In this document: positions 52,364 to 61,774 of the stretch, one piece after another
Layout of the letters: each line of letters starts with the position of its first letter
How positions within the stretch are numbered: the first letter of the stretch is position 1
Assembly (NCBI RefSeq): GCF_004015185.1
Contig: NZ_CP025746.1
Location: forward strand, 3,861,776 to 3,925,775
Reading direction: 5' to 3'
Length of the DNA: 64,000 nt
Source of the DNA: Clostridium manihotivorum
Lineage (GTDB): Bacteria > Bacillota > Clostridia > Clostridiales > Clostridiaceae
The notes under the pieces: model-generated
What the model saw: only the letters and a program-made list of their open reading frames with translations
Database searches by the model: none
What the model was told of the DNA's origin: nothing
Position numbers and translations under genes: made by a program

Positions 52364-53407
52364 TTATACAGTGTAGAACTTATACTTAGTCCAACGACTA
52401 TATTTTTCGCCAGGATTTAATAAGGATTGCTCTTTGTTGCAGCCATCAAAACCTATTGGAGCATTTTGAGTTTCTAAACAAACAGCCATTCTCTTCTCTG
52501 GCAAGTTACCATTGTAAAGCTTTCTGTCAACAGGATAGTTTGTGGTATATATAACCACATACGGATTGTTTGTAGTTACTGTCATAGCACGGCCTGACTC
52601 TTCATCCTTTAATTCTGCAAGGCCTATTTCATTATCAAACTTGAATGGGTGATCATATCCACCACCAGCTTTAATTTGATAATCATCTGCTATTACTTCT
52701 TTTCCTATTTCCTTTTCAACTCTAAAATCGAAAGGTGTACCTGCTACTTCTATCTCTTTACCAGTAGCCCCAAAGTCTTCAGATAGTTCTAGGTAATTGC
52801 TAGCTTCTATCTTAAGTTTGTGCTTTAATGCATTTCTTTCAGCATTTCCACTAAGGTTAAAATAGCTGTGGTTTGTGATATTAAGCACAGTAGCCTTGTC
52901 AGTTTCACCTTCTATAGTAAAGAAAAACTCATTTTCATCATTTAAGAAGTATTTAACAATTAACTTTACTTCACCAGGGAAGCCAGCTTCTCCATCTACG
53001 GAAGTATATTCTAACACAAGACCAACTTGATCCTTATCTTCAAAACCACATACGTTCCATAGCTTTGTATGATAACCGTAGCTTCCGCCATGTAGGTTAT
53101 TTACACCTAGATGGTTTGTTTCAAGCTCATAATTCTTACCATCTATTTCAATCTTACCAGTATAAATTCTACCTGCAAAACGGCCTATTACTGCTCCATA
53201 ATATGCTTCATTATCAAAGTAGTCATCAATATTTTCATAACCTAGAACAATATTTTTAAACTCACCATTTTTGTCTGGAGTAAAAATTCCAGTAATTGTT
53301 CCACCTAAGTTTAGCACTGAAACTCTTACTTTATTTTTATTTTCTATGGTATATTCTATTAAATCCTTACCTTCGTAGGAGCCTATAGTCTTAAAGCTGT
53401 ATCCCAT
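52364..53407 (-). CDS. galM: aldose 1-epimerase (galactose mutarotase)
   Basis: 347 residues. Catalytic His in LNITNHSYFNLSG and catalytic Glu in VCLETQNAPIGFDG are present, with AVIGRFAGRI and YDHPFKFD. It interconverts alpha and beta anomers of sugars so that uptake and isomerisation are not limited by spontaneous mutarotation. Last gene of the araD-tal-tkt-galM operon, 14 bases after the transketolase. In this place it probably acts on L-arabinose, although galactose is the classical substrate. Confidence 0.95.
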   Translation of the reverse strand: MGYSFKTIGSYEGKDLIEYTIENKNKVRVSVLNLGGTITGIFTPDKNGEFKNIVLGYENIDDYFDNEAYYGAVIGRFAGRIYTGKIEIDGKNYELETNHLGVNNLHGGSYGYHTKLWNVCGFEDKDQVGLVLEYTSVDGEAGFPGEVKLIVKYFLNDENEFFFTIEGETDKATVLNITNHSYFNLSGNAERNALKHKLKIEASNYLELSEDFGATGKEIEVAGTPFDFRVEKEIGKEVIADDYQIKAGGGYDHPFKFDNEIGLAELKDEESGRAMTVTTNNPYVVIYTTNYPVDRKLYNGNLPEKRMAVCLETQNAPIGFDGCNKEQSLLNPGEKYSRWTKYKFYTV

Positions 53408-53421
53408 CTTCCCACCTCTTC

Positions 53422-55401
53422 TTAAAGCTCTTTAGCAGTCTTTACTACGTTGTCAACTGTAAAGCCAAATTCTTTAAATAGTATATCTCCAGGTGCAGAT
53501 GCTCCGAAAGTATCTATAGAAATAACTTTACCGTCTAAACCAGTATATTTATGCCATCCAAAGGATGAAGCTGCTTCCACTGCAATTCTCTTTCTAACTG
53601 ACTTCGGCATTAATTTTTCTTTATATGCTTCACCTTGAGCTTCAAATACTTCAAGTGATGGTATTGAAATTACTCTTGCGTCAATACCTTCTTCCTTAAG
53701 TTTTGCTTGAGCTTCATATATTAGTTCTACTTCTGAACCAGTTGCCATAAGCAGCATATCTGGAACTTCTTTTTCACTATCCTTCAATATATATGCTCCC
53801 TTTAAAGCTTCTGTTGAACTTTCATTGTATAAAGGAAGATTTTGTCTTGATAGTACTATTGAAGTAGGCCCATCTGTTCTCTTTAAAGCATGTAACCAAG
53901 CAGCAGCAGTTTCCTTTGAATCTGCTGGTCTAAATACATGCATATTTGGTATACTTCTAAGTGCTGCTAACTGCTCTATTGGTTCATGAGTTGGTCCATC
54001 TTCACCTACTCCGATACTATCATGAGTTAGTACGTAAACAACTGGAATCTTCATAAGAGCAGATAATCTCATTGAAGCCTTCATGTAATCACTAAATACG
54101 AAGAAAGTTGAAACGTAAGGTACAAGTCCTCCATGAACAGCAATACCATTAGCTATAGCTGCCATACCATGCTCTCTTACTCCGAAATGAAGATTTCTAC
54201 CACTTCTATCTTCCTTAGAGAAATCTCCCTTACCCTTCATATAAGTCTTAGTTGAAGGAGCAAGATCTGCAGAGCCTCCTATTAAGTTAGGTACCAAATC
54301 CATAAGTCTATTTATAACTTTTTCAGATGAAACTCTTGTAGCAAGCTTACCTTCAAATTGCCAGTACTCTTCATTTGAAAGTAAATCAGCCTTTACTTCT
54401 CCACTGTTCCAAAGCTCCCATTCACTAGCTAGTTCTGGGTATTCTTTTTTGTAATCTTCAAAAAGTTTGTTCCATTGTTCTTCAGCTTTAGCTCCCTTAG
54501 CTATTGTTTCACATAAGTGATCTCTAACTTCTTGTGGAACATGGAATTCTTCTTCGTAGCTCCAGCCTAGGAATTCCTTAGCCTTCTTTATATTTTCAGC
54601 ACCTAGAGGTTCTCCATGCACTGAAGAAGTACCTGCTTTTGGTGACCCATATCCTATTACAGTCTTAACTATAACTAAGGATGGCTTTTCAGTTTCCTTC
54701 TTAGCTTCTTCTAAAGCTTTTGTTATAGCATCAACATCATTACCATCTTCTACAGTTAATACTTGCCATCCATAAGCAGTATATCTAGCGCCTACATCTT
54801 CTCTAAATGCTATGCTAGTATCTCCTTCTATAGAGATGTTATTTGAATCATATAATACTATTAGCTTTCCTAAGCCTAATGTACCAGCAAGTGAAGCACC
54901 TTCAGAAGTTATACCTTCCATCATGTCTCCATCTCCTGATATTGCGTAAGTATAATGATTAACTATTTCAAAACCAGGTTTGTTGAACTTCTTAGCAAGA
55001 TAGCTTTCAGCCATAGCCATACCAACAGCATTTGCTTGACCTTGCCCTAAAGGTCCAGTGGTTATCTCAACACCTACTGTATGACCATACTCAGGATGCC
55101 CTGGAGTCTTACTATCTTTTTGTCTAAAGTTCTTTAAGTCATCTACTGTAAGACCATATCCATATAAATGCAATAGTGAGTATAAAAGCATTGATCCATG
55201 ACCAGCTGATAATACAAATCTGTCTCTATCAAACCACTTAGGGTTCTTAGGACTATGCTTTAGAACCTTGTCAAAGATCGCATAAGCCATTGGAGCAGCT
55301 CCCATTGGTAAACCTGGGTGTCCAGAATTAGCTTTTTGTACAGCTTCAGCTGAAAGTAGTCTTATTGAGTCTACGGTTAACTTGTCAATATTTTTACTCA
55401 T
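53422..55401 (-). CDS. tkt: transketolase
   Basis: 659 residues from the ATG at 55401, which has GGAGGAG upstream. An in-frame start at 55425 would overlap the transaldolase stop. Thiamine diphosphate motif [18 protein letters not shown] through [10 protein letters not shown]-terminal [15 protein letters not shown]; the phosphate and His loop [16 protein letters not shown]-terminal [16 protein letters not shown]. It transfers two-carbon ketol units between pentose and hexose phosphates with thiamine diphosphate and Mg2+. It is paired with transaldolase to drain xylulose 5-phosphate from arabinose. Confidence 0.98.
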   Translation of the reverse strand: MSKNIDKLTVDSIRLLSAEAVQKANSGHPGLPMGAAPMAYAIFDKVLKHSPKNPKWFDRDRFVLSAGHGSMLLYSLLHLYGYGLTVDDLKNFRQKDSKTPGHPEYGHTVGVEITTGPLGQGQANAVGMAMAESYLAKKFNKPGFEIVNHYTYAISGDGDMMEGITSEGASLAGTLGLGKLIVLYDSNNISIEGDTSIAFREDVGARYTAYGWQVLTVEDGNDVDAITKALEEAKKETEKPSLVIVKTVIGYGSPKAGTSSVHGEPLGAENIKKAKEFLGWSYEEEFHVPQEVRDHLCETIAKGAKAEEQWNKLFEDYKKEYPELASEWELWNSGEVKADLLSNEEYWQFEGKLATRVSSEKVINRLMDLVPNLIGGSADLAPSTKTYMKGKGDFSKEDRSGRNLHFGVREHGMAAIANGIAVHGGLVPYVSTFFVFSDYMKASMRLSALMKIPVVYVLTHDSIGVGEDGPTHEPIEQLAALRSIPNMHVFRPADSKETAAAWLHALKRTDGPTSIVLSRQNLPLYNESSTEALKGAYILKDSEKEVPDMLLMATGSEVELIYEAQAKLKEEGIDARVISIPSLEVFEAQGEAYKEKLMPKSVRKRIAVEAASSFGWHKYTGLDGKVISIDTFGASAPGDILFKEFGFTVDNVVKTAKEL

Positions 55402-55417
55402 TATATCTCCTCCGTTT

Positions 55418-56062
55418 TTAGCCAAATATAGCTTTCCAGTCTTTCATGAATTTCTCTATACCGCTATCTGTTAATGGATGTTTAACCATTTGAGCTATAA
55501 CATTGAAAGGTACTGTAGCTATATGTGCTCCTGCCTTTGCAGAATCAATTATGTGTGTAGGATTTCTTATGCTTGCAGCAATTATTTCTGTCTTTATATT
55601 ATGCACATTAAATATAGTTGTTATAGATTCAATTAACTCCATTGGATTTGTAGTTATATCATCTAGTCTTCCTAAGAATGGACTTACATAAGTAGCTCCT
55701 GCTCTAGCAGCTAGTAGCGCTTGACCTGGAGTAAATATTAAAGTTACATTTGTCTTTATTCCTTCACTAGATAACACCTTTGTAGCCTTTAATCCTTCTG
55801 CAGTCATAGGTATTTTAACTATCATATTTGGATGGATTTTAGCTATTTCTCTACCTTCTTTAACCATACCATCTTTTTCAAGACTTATAACTTCACCACT
55901 TATTGGTCCATCAACTATTGAAGTTATTTCTTTTATAACTTCATTAAAGTCTCTACCTTCCTTTGCAATTAAGCTTGGGTTAGTAGTTACACCACAAATA
56001 ACTCCCATTTCATTAGCTTCTTTAATTTCATCAACATTAGCAGTATCTATAAATAATTTCAT
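55418..56062 (-). CDS. tal: transaldolase, small (TalC/Fsa-like) type
   Basis: 214 residues, the short form that covers a single TIM barrel. Motifs: [36 protein letters not shown], the Schiff-base Lys in [45 protein letters not shown] and [10 protein letters not shown]. It swaps three-carbon units in the pentose phosphate pathway; fructose-6-phosphate aldolase activity is an alternative for this family. GAGGAGGA precedes the ATG. It follows araD by about 75 bases in the same direction. Confidence 0.95.
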   Translation of the reverse strand: MKLFIDTANVDEIKEANEMGVICGVTTNPSLIAKEGRDFNEVIKEITSIVDGPISGEVISLEKDGMVKEGREIAKIHPNMIVKIPMTAEGLKATKVLSSEGIKTNVTLIFTPGQALLAARAGATYVSPFLGRLDDITTNPMELIESITTIFNVHNIKTEIIAASIRNPTHIIDSAKAGAHIATVPFNVIAQMVKHPLTDSGIEKFMKDWKAIFG

Positions 56063-56138
56063 GATTTATCCTCCTCATTATTATACAACAAAATTGAATT
56101 TTTAACTTTACAAATTTACAAATTTGGCTAAGAAAACG

Positions 56139-56828
56139 TTATTTTTGGCCATAGTAAGCATTCTTACCATGTTTTCTATAATAATGCTTGTCTAACAAAT
56201 ACTGATCCAAGCTTTCTATTCCTTTATTTAAAGTAACAGTGTGATAAGCCATGTTACAAGTTTCTTCAAGAACTACGGAATTTACAACTGCATCCCTAGG
56301 ATTTTTACCCCAAGTAAATGGTGCATGGCAGCTTACAAGTATTCCAGGAACAGCCATTACTTCGCCATCTCCTAAAGTTTCGATTATTACCTTACCAGTG
56401 TTCTTTTCATAATCGCCTTCTATTTCTTCTTGCGTAAGTTTCCTTGTGCAAGGAATGTTGCCATAGAAATGATCTGCATGAGTTGTTCCAAGAGCTGGCA
56501 TTTCCATACATGCTTGTGCCCATATAGTAGCCCAAGTTGAATGTGTATGAACTATACCACCCATATCCTTGTATTTTTTATAAAGCTCAATATGTGTAGC
56601 TGTATCTGAAGAAGGTCTGTAATCTCCTTCTACTATATTTCCATCAAAATCAACAACCACTAATTTTTCAATGGTCAGTTCTTCATATGGAACTCCACTT
56701 GGCTTTATTACTACTAAGTTTTTCTCTCTGTCAATTCCACTTACATTTCCCCATGTAAATTTCACAAGATTATACTTAGGAAGAAGTAGATTGGCCTCTA
56801 GTACTTGTTTTTTTAATTCTTCTAACAT
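56139..56828 (-). CDS. araD: L-ribulose-5-phosphate 4-epimerase
   Basis: 229 residues. Class II aldolase-like fold with zinc ligands in [13 protein letters not shown] and a later His in [15 protein letters not shown] region; [27 protein letters not shown] and [14 protein letters not shown] are AraD signatures. It converts L-ribulose 5-phosphate to D-xylulose 5-phosphate. A GGAGG site precedes the ATG. First gene of the operon; an AraR-type palindrome lies at 57112-57128, about 285 bases upstream. Confidence 0.97.
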   Translation of the reverse strand: MLEELKKQVLEANLLLPKYNLVKFTWGNVSGIDREKNLVVIKPSGVPYEELTIEKLVVVDFDGNIVEGDYRPSSDTATHIELYKKYKDMGGIVHTHSTWATIWAQACMEMPALGTTHADHFYGNIPCTRKLTQEEIEGDYEKNTGKVIIETLGDGEVMAVPGILVSCHAPFTWGKNPRDAVVNSVVLEETCNMAYHTVTLNKGIESLDQYLLDKHYYRKHGKNAYYGQK

Positions 56829-57111
56829 CTTTACCTCCTTAAGATAAATTAAATTAGATTATCTATAATTTATAAATAGAGGTCATGGTTATAGCTAGGT
56901 ATCAATAGTGTGTTAAACCATTACAGCTATTTATATTAACATGTTAAGCATTAACGTATTCAAATGTACTCACTTGCAATTTAGAATAATTTAGTTTTCT
57001 ACAAAAGCTACGCTTCAATTAATTTTTAATGCTGTTATAATAATATTCAATAATCTTTTATCTACACTTTTTGGAAAGCTTCAGCCTCCCATTATTCATA
57101 CAAATATTATT

Positions 57112-57128
57112 CATTGTACGTACAAATG
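57112..57128. promoter_or_regulatory. AraR box upstream of araD (perfect palindrome)
   Basis: TTGTACGTACAA at 57114-57125 is a perfect palindrome, extended as CATTGTACGTACAAATG. It matches the AraR operator form known from Bacillus (TTGTNCGTNCAA-like). It lies between araR and araD, so it probably controls the araD operon. The rest of 56829-57198 shows no gene. Confidence 0.8.
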
Positions 57129-57198
57129 AATTTAAAAAATATATGCAAAATATAATTAGCTTAGCCTATTGAGGCTAGCTAACTCTATTTTATTACTT

Positions 57199-58284
57199 CT
57201 AAAAACCTGTAGTTGATGCTCTTACTATAAGCTCTGGCTTATATATATAGGACCCATGGTTAGCTTTTCCTTCAATTGTATCCATCAACATTCTTGCAGC
57301 TTTTCTGCCTAAGTCTTCCTTTGGATGTCTAATTGTTGTGAGCTTAACTTCTGTAGCTGTTGCTATATAAGAATCATCATAGCCAACTAGAGCTATATCT
57401 TCTGGAACTCTGAGTCCCTCTTCTCTAATTGCTTGAAGTGCTTGTACTGCAATTTGATCATTATAGCAGAGAATTGCTGTTGGTCTATCTTTTCTTCTAA
57501 GTAGTCCATTTGTAAACTCCTGCGGAAAATATTCTTTTTCCTTAGTATTATATTTACCTATATTATGATTTGTAATTGATATGTTATTTTCTTTTAAAGC
57601 TTTTACATACCCTTGCTCTCTATTAAGCCCTTGAAGGTCATCGCTTTTAAATATACCAGCGATGTTCTTATGTCCGATTTGAAGCAAATACCTTGTTAAT
57701 ATATATGCTCCTTCTTCATCATCCATACCTATAAATGGACCATTAAGCTCTTTATATTTACTATTAATCATTATATAAGGAATATTTCTTTTTTCTAATT
57801 CTCTATAATAATCTACATTGATGTTATCTACAGCACTCATAGTTGGTTCAACAATAAGTCCAGAAACTCCATTTTCAATTATTTTTTCCAAACACTCTTT
57901 TTCTTTTTGCTTCTCATTATTAGTATTGTAGAGAAGTAAATTGTAACCAGCAGAACTTAGAACCTCTTCTATTCCAGATATTATTGAAGGAAAAATATAG
58001 TTTGATATATAAGTGGTTAAAACAGCTATTGTCTTCTGTTCATTTGACTTATTTTTCTCACTGTAGCTACAGAAGGTTCCTTTGCCTTGTTCCCTTTTTA
58101 TGTAGCCATTGTTTTCTAATTCCATAAAAGCCTGCCTTACCGTATGTCTACTAACAGAAAACTTATCAACGATTTCATTTTCAGTAAGTAACTGATCGCC
58201 GTAGGCAATTCTTCCTTCTTCCATTTCTTTCTTAAAAAAGGACGCTATCTGCATGTACTTTGGTACTTTTGTTTCTTCACGCAT
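57199..58284 (-). CDS. araR: AraR, GntR-type arabinose repressor
   Basis: 361 residues. Residues 1-75 are a GntR winged helix (KYMQIASFFKKEMEEGRIAYGDQLLTENEIVDKFSVSRHTVRQAFMELENNGYIKREQGKGTF). Residues 85-361 are a LacI/GalR-like sugar-binding domain (IAVLTTYISNYIFPSIISGIEEVL, AILCYNDQIAVQALQAI, VPEDIALVGYDDSYIA, KLTTIRHPKEDLGRKAARML). This chimera is the AraR layout of Firmicutes: L-arabinose releases it from DNA. Operators with TTGTACGT lie upstream of araD, araR and araA, so it very likely represses all three and itself. Confidence 0.95.
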   Translation of the reverse strand: MREETKVPKYMQIASFFKKEMEEGRIAYGDQLLTENEIVDKFSVSRHTVRQAFMELENNGYIKREQGKGTFCSYSEKNKSNEQKTIAVLTTYISNYIFPSIISGIEEVLSSAGYNLLLYNTNNEKQKEKECLEKIIENGVSGLIVEPTMSAVDNINVDYYRELEKRNIPYIMINSKYKELNGPFIGMDDEEGAYILTRYLLQIGHKNIAGIFKSDDLQGLNREQGYVKALKENNISITNHNIGKYNTKEKEYFPQEFTNGLLRRKDRPTAILCYNDQIAVQALQAIREEGLRVPEDIALVGYDDSYIATATEVKLTTIRHPKEDLGRKAARMLMDTIEGKANHGSYIYKPELIVRASTTGF

Positions 58285-58306
58285 ATAGTCATTATCTCCT
58301 CGAATT

Positions 58307-58322
58307 ATTTGTACGTATGTCC
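58307..58322. promoter_or_regulatory. degenerate AraR box before araR
   Basis: ATTTGTACGTATGTCC: the left half TTGTACGT is perfect, the right half is poor. Located 22 bases before the araR start, it suits autoregulation. Confidence 0.5.
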
Positions 58323-58448
58323 TATAAGTCTATTTTATAACATTATTTACTTATGTCAATGCCTAATAAGCTTAAAACTCTAAAAAAAGCTAGATTTATT
58401 TTTTTAAAAATGTATTGAAATATAGAATAAAAAGGTTTACAATATACT

Positions 58449-58465
58449 CATTGGTACGTACAAAT
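58449..58465. promoter_or_regulatory. AraR box 1 of araA
   Basis: CATTGGTACGTACAAAT, with one mismatch to the perfect palindrome at 57114, lies 70-85 bases before the araA ATG, probably over its promoter. Confidence 0.75.
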
Positions 58466-58481
58466 TATACTTTACATTATA

Positions 58482-58496
58482 AAGTTGTACGTTTAT
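58482..58496. promoter_or_regulatory. AraR box 2 of araA
   Basis: AAGTTGTACGTTTAT keeps the left half TTGTACGT. Its centre is about 31 bases (three helical turns) from box 1, so cooperative binding is plausible. Confidence 0.55.
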
Positions 58497-58533
58497 ACTC
58501 AAAATATAACATAACTAAAAGGGAGGATTTAAT

Positions 58534-60024
58534 ATGCTTAAAACAAAACCTTATGAATTTTGGTTCGTAACAGGTAGTCAACATTTATATGGAGAGGAAA
58601 CTCTTAAGGAAGTTGAAGCTCATTCAAGAGAAATAGCTGAAAGCTTAAATGAAAAATTAGGATCACAACATAAAATATTTTTTAAAACAATATTAACTGG
58701 TTCAGATTCAATAGCCAAGCTATGCTTAGAAGCAAATGCAACAGAGAACTGTGCTGGTATAATAACTTGGATGCATACTTTTTCACCAGCTAAAATGTGG
58801 ATATCTGGTTTACAACAATTAAATAAACCACTTCTTCACCTTCATACTCAATACAACCGTGAAATTCCATGGGATACTATGGACATGGACTTCATGAACA
58901 CTAACCAATCTGCTCATGGAGATAGAGAATATGGCTTCATAGGCGCAAGAATGCAAGTAAAGAGAAAAATTGTTGTTGGACATTGGCAAGATGAAGATGT
59001 TATAACTAAGATTGTTAGCTGGTCAAGAGTAGCTGTTGCTTTCATAGAAGGAAGAAATTTAAAGGTTGCTCGTTTCGGCGATAACATGAGAAATGTTGCC
59101 GTTACTGAAGGTGACAAGGTTGAAGCTCAAATCAAGTTTGGTTGGGAAGTTCATGCTTATGGAATAGGCGATCTAGTTGAAGAAATGGAAAAAGTAACAG
59201 AAGAACAAATCGATGCTTTAATGGCAGAATATGAAGCAGAATATGATTTTGCTGAAGATCTACTTGCTCCTGGTCCAAAGAGAGATGCAGTTAGAGAACA
59301 AGCTAAGATTGAAATAGCTCTTGAAGCATTCTTAGTAGAAGGTGGTTTCACTGCTTTCACTGATAACTTCCAAGAACTACACGGAATGAAACAACTTCCT
59401 GGTCTTGCAGTTCAACACTTAATGGCTAAAGGCTATGGTTTCGGTGGCGAAGGTGACTGGAAAACAGCTGCTCTAGTTCGTATCATGAAGATAATGGCTG
59501 AAAACAAAGGTACTGCTTTCATGGAAGATTACACTTACCACTTAGAACAAGGTAATGAATTAATCCTAGGAGCTCATATGTTAGAAGTTGATCCAACAAT
59601 TGCAGCTACTAAACCAAGAGTAGAAGTACATCCACTAGGAATCGGTGACAGAGAAGATCCAGCTAGAGTAGTATTTAATGGAGCTGCTGGTGCAGGTCTA
59701 TGCGCTACTGTACTTGATATGGGTAACCGTTTCAGATTATTAATCAATGAAGTTGAAGCTGTAGAAATAACAAAACCATTACCTAAGCTTCCAGTAGCTA
59801 GAGTACTTTGGAAACCACTTTCTTCATTAAAGGAATCTGCTGAAGCATGGATACTTGCTGGTGGCGCTCACCATACAAGCTTCTCACTTGAAGTAACAAC
59901 TGAACAATTATTAGATTATGCTGAAATGGTTGGAATGGAAACTTTAATCATTGATGCAGATACTAAGATTCGTGATTTCAAGAATCAAATTCTTTGGAAT
60001 GACATCGCTTGGAAATTAAGATAA
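58534..60024 (+). CDS. araA: L-arabinose isomerase
   Basis: 496 residues, the standard length. Signature stretches: EFWFVTGSQHLYGEETLKEVE, WMHTFSPAKMWI, LLHLHTQYNREIPWDTMDMDFMNTNQSAHGDREYGFI, VARFGDNMRNVAVTEGDKVEAQ, and the metal ligands Glu and His in VEGGFTAFTDNF... GLAVQHLMAKGYGFGGEGDW and GAHMLEVDP... GGAHHTSFS. It converts L-arabinose to L-ribulose with Mn2+. AAGGGAGG precedes the ATG. It is transcribed away from araR. The ribulokinase and the arabinose transporter are not in this window. Confidence 0.99.
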   Translation: MLKTKPYEFWFVTGSQHLYGEETLKEVEAHSREIAESLNEKLGSQHKIFFKTILTGSDSIAKLCLEANATENCAGIITWMHTFSPAKMWISGLQQLNKPLLHLHTQYNREIPWDTMDMDFMNTNQSAHGDREYGFIGARMQVKRKIVVGHWQDEDVITKIVSWSRVAVAFIEGRNLKVARFGDNMRNVAVTEGDKVEAQIKFGWEVHAYGIGDLVEEMEKVTEEQIDALMAEYEAEYDFAEDLLAPGPKRDAVREQAKIEIALEAFLVEGGFTAFTDNFQELHGMKQLPGLAVQHLMAKGYGFGGEGDWKTAALVRIMKIMAENKGTAFMEDYTYHLEQGNELILGAHMLEVDPTIAATKPRVEVHPLGIGDREDPARVVFNGAAGAGLCATVLDMGNRFRLLINEVEAVEITKPLPKLPVARVLWKPLSSLKESAEAWILAGGAHHTSFSLEVTTEQLLDYAEMVGMETLIIDADTKIRDFKNQILWNDIAWKLR

Positions 60025-60066
60025 TATAAATTAACTTCTTTATTACTCACATTAATAATTTGTTAA

Positions 60067-60112
60067 TATATAATGTGGCTGCATCATTTATAATCGATGC
60101 AGTCACTATTAT
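60067..60112 (+). terminator. terminator after araA
   Basis: TGCATC and GATGCA core arms extended by AATGTGG / TCACTATT pairs, followed by TATAAAAA. No strong T run, so moderate confidence. Confidence 0.5.
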
Positions 60113-60369
60113 AAAAATCAATTTGATCAACATAATCTCTATTTATAAAATCTTGATACAATAAAATCAAATTAAATAGTACATATATTTCAGAGTTTTA
60201 TTCTTATATTATATATTTTTATGCAATTCATTTGTAAATTAATTTTAGTGTTGAAAACCTCTTAAAAAGATTGGCACTACTCTGCCCTTTAAATTTTGTA
60301 TCCTGATCTACTGTTATGAATACATTTTTAATACTGCTGATCTTTTTATGTATATCATTAACATATTTT

Positions 60370-60420
60370 CAGAACTCTTGGTTTAAATACCAAGAGATTT
60401 TGAAAATAAATATAAACCTA
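60370..60420. repeat. decayed family B remnant
   Basis: AGAACTCTTGGTTTAAATACC, then AAGAGATTTTGAAAATAAAT, which has the order and inner stem of family B but lost ends. From 60113 to 60370 I see no gene. Confidence 0.3.
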
Positions 60421-60472
60421 TTTAATCTTGTTATTTTTGGTAGTTTTCAATATTAAACTTAGTTTATAATTA

Positions 60473-60524
60473 TATAGGTACCCTTTACAAAAACTTAATT
60501 AATAGTTGATGTTGGTTCCCTATA
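60473..60524. repeat. palindromic repeat family A, miniature copy 12
   Basis: TATAGGTACCCTTTACAAAA, then AACTTAATTAATAGTTGATG and TTGGTTCCCTATA: both ends are present but the core hairpin and inner arms are deleted, leaving 52 bases. Confidence 0.8.
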
Positions 60525-60581
60525 AATAAAGAATTATATTTAACATTACAATATTAAACACAAAAATGGAGTGATGATATT

Positions 60582-61256
60582 ATGGCTAATACAAATGATT
60601 TTGGTGACAGTAATTTAAGCAAAGTTTTAAATTATGTTCACTGGTTCTTTCTATTAAACATCTACTTTTTCCTATGCAATATACTTTTTATCGTATCTAT
60701 ATTTACAATGGAACTAAAATTCGAATATATTATAATATTCTTCATCGCTTTAATACCCACTGGCCCATCCATTACTGCACTTTGTTATACAATGGGAAAA
60801 ATAATCAGAGAGAAATACGTTGACACTACTAGAGATTATTTTAAAGCTTACAAAGAAAATTTCGTTTCTTCAATGAAACTTTGGTTAATATTTTTAGTTT
60901 CAATGTTTATACTACTTTTAGATATAAAGCTTTGCTTTTTAAATAGAATCTTTTTATTTTTACTAATTCCTACTGTATTAATTGTTTTATTCATTGTTTT
61001 AATGTTTTCTTATTCCTTCCCTTTACTTTCAAGATTCAGTATGAAGATAAAAGATATACTAAAGCTATCAATTTATCTTTCACTAAAGAATCTGATACCT
61101 TCAGTAATCAATCTTGCAATATTAGCAGTTGCTTCTTACCTATTCTTAAATGCTAAGGGAATCGTAGGTTTGTTTTTAGGAAGTCTAGCCTGCTACGGAA
61201 TATTGTTCAATATGAGAAAAATATTTGATTTTGTTGAGAACAAATTCATAAAATAG
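60582..61256 (+). CDS. YesL-like DUF624 membrane protein
   Basis: 224 residues with five to six membrane segments. The DUF624 pattern is seen: an N-terminal hydrophobic pair, IALIPTGPSITALCYTMGKIIREKYVDTTRDYFKAYKENF, and a final helix near GLFLGSLACYGILF. In Bacillus and relatives such proteins often sit next to polysaccharide-use genes and two-component or ABC sugar systems; function is unknown. GGAGTGATG is the ribosome binding site. It lies between araA and an ArsR-type gene, each with its own terminator. Confidence 0.85.
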   Translation: MANTNDFGDSNLSKVLNYVHWFFLLNIYFFLCNILFIVSIFTMELKFEYIIIFFIALIPTGPSITALCYTMGKIIREKYVDTTRDYFKAYKENFVSSMKLWLIFLVSMFILLLDIKLCFLNRIFLFLLIPTVLIVLFIVLMFSYSFPLLSRFSMKIKDILKLSIYLSLKNLIPSVINLAILAVASYLFLNAKGIVGLFLGSLACYGILFNMRKIFDFVENKFIK

Positions 61257-61269
61257 TAACTTTTTAAAT

Positions 61270-61318
61270 ATAAGAAGCTATATTCAAGTATAAATAACTT
61301 GAATATAGCTTCTTATTT
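61270..61318 (+). terminator. intrinsic terminator after the DUF624 gene
   Basis: AATAAGAAGCTATATTCAAG and CTTGAATATAGCTTCTTATT: perfect arms of about 20 bases, with T-rich ends on both strands. Confidence 0.85.
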
Positions 61319-61420
61319 ATATATTCCTAGACCTATTGTTAACCTTAAATTATAAGCTATGCTTAACAGATCTTATTTTTATGCTAATAAATTATAAATT
61401 CAATTTAAGTAATTCACGTC

Positions 61421-61468
61421 TATAGGGAACCAACTTCAACTATTAAGTTTTCATATAGGTTCCCTATA
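61421..61468. repeat. palindromic repeat family A, miniature copy 13
   Basis: TATAGGGAACCAACTTCAACTA joined straight to TTAAGTTTTCATATAGGTTCCCTATA; the core is deleted as in copy 12 but the orientation is reversed. The rest of 61320-61774 holds no gene. Confidence 0.8.
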
Positions 61469-61774
61469 TTTATTTCTTCACTTTAAATATGTTTAAATAT
61501 GTAAATTAATCATTATTTTGCATATGTAAATGATTAATTCCCTACTATATGCGCCGCTAAATCTTGTAGTAATACACAAATTTTGATTTTATTTTAGAAA
61601 AATTTAAAATATTATTTCATTATTTTCATTAAAATAGTATAATAATGTAAGAGTAATGGGTTTAATTCAACTTTATTTTTAAATGCACGAAAATCCTTTA
61701 TCCATGGTATTTTCAAACATCCACAAATTAAGAGTAAAGCCCAAATAATATTAATACTTTTTGAGGAGAATATC

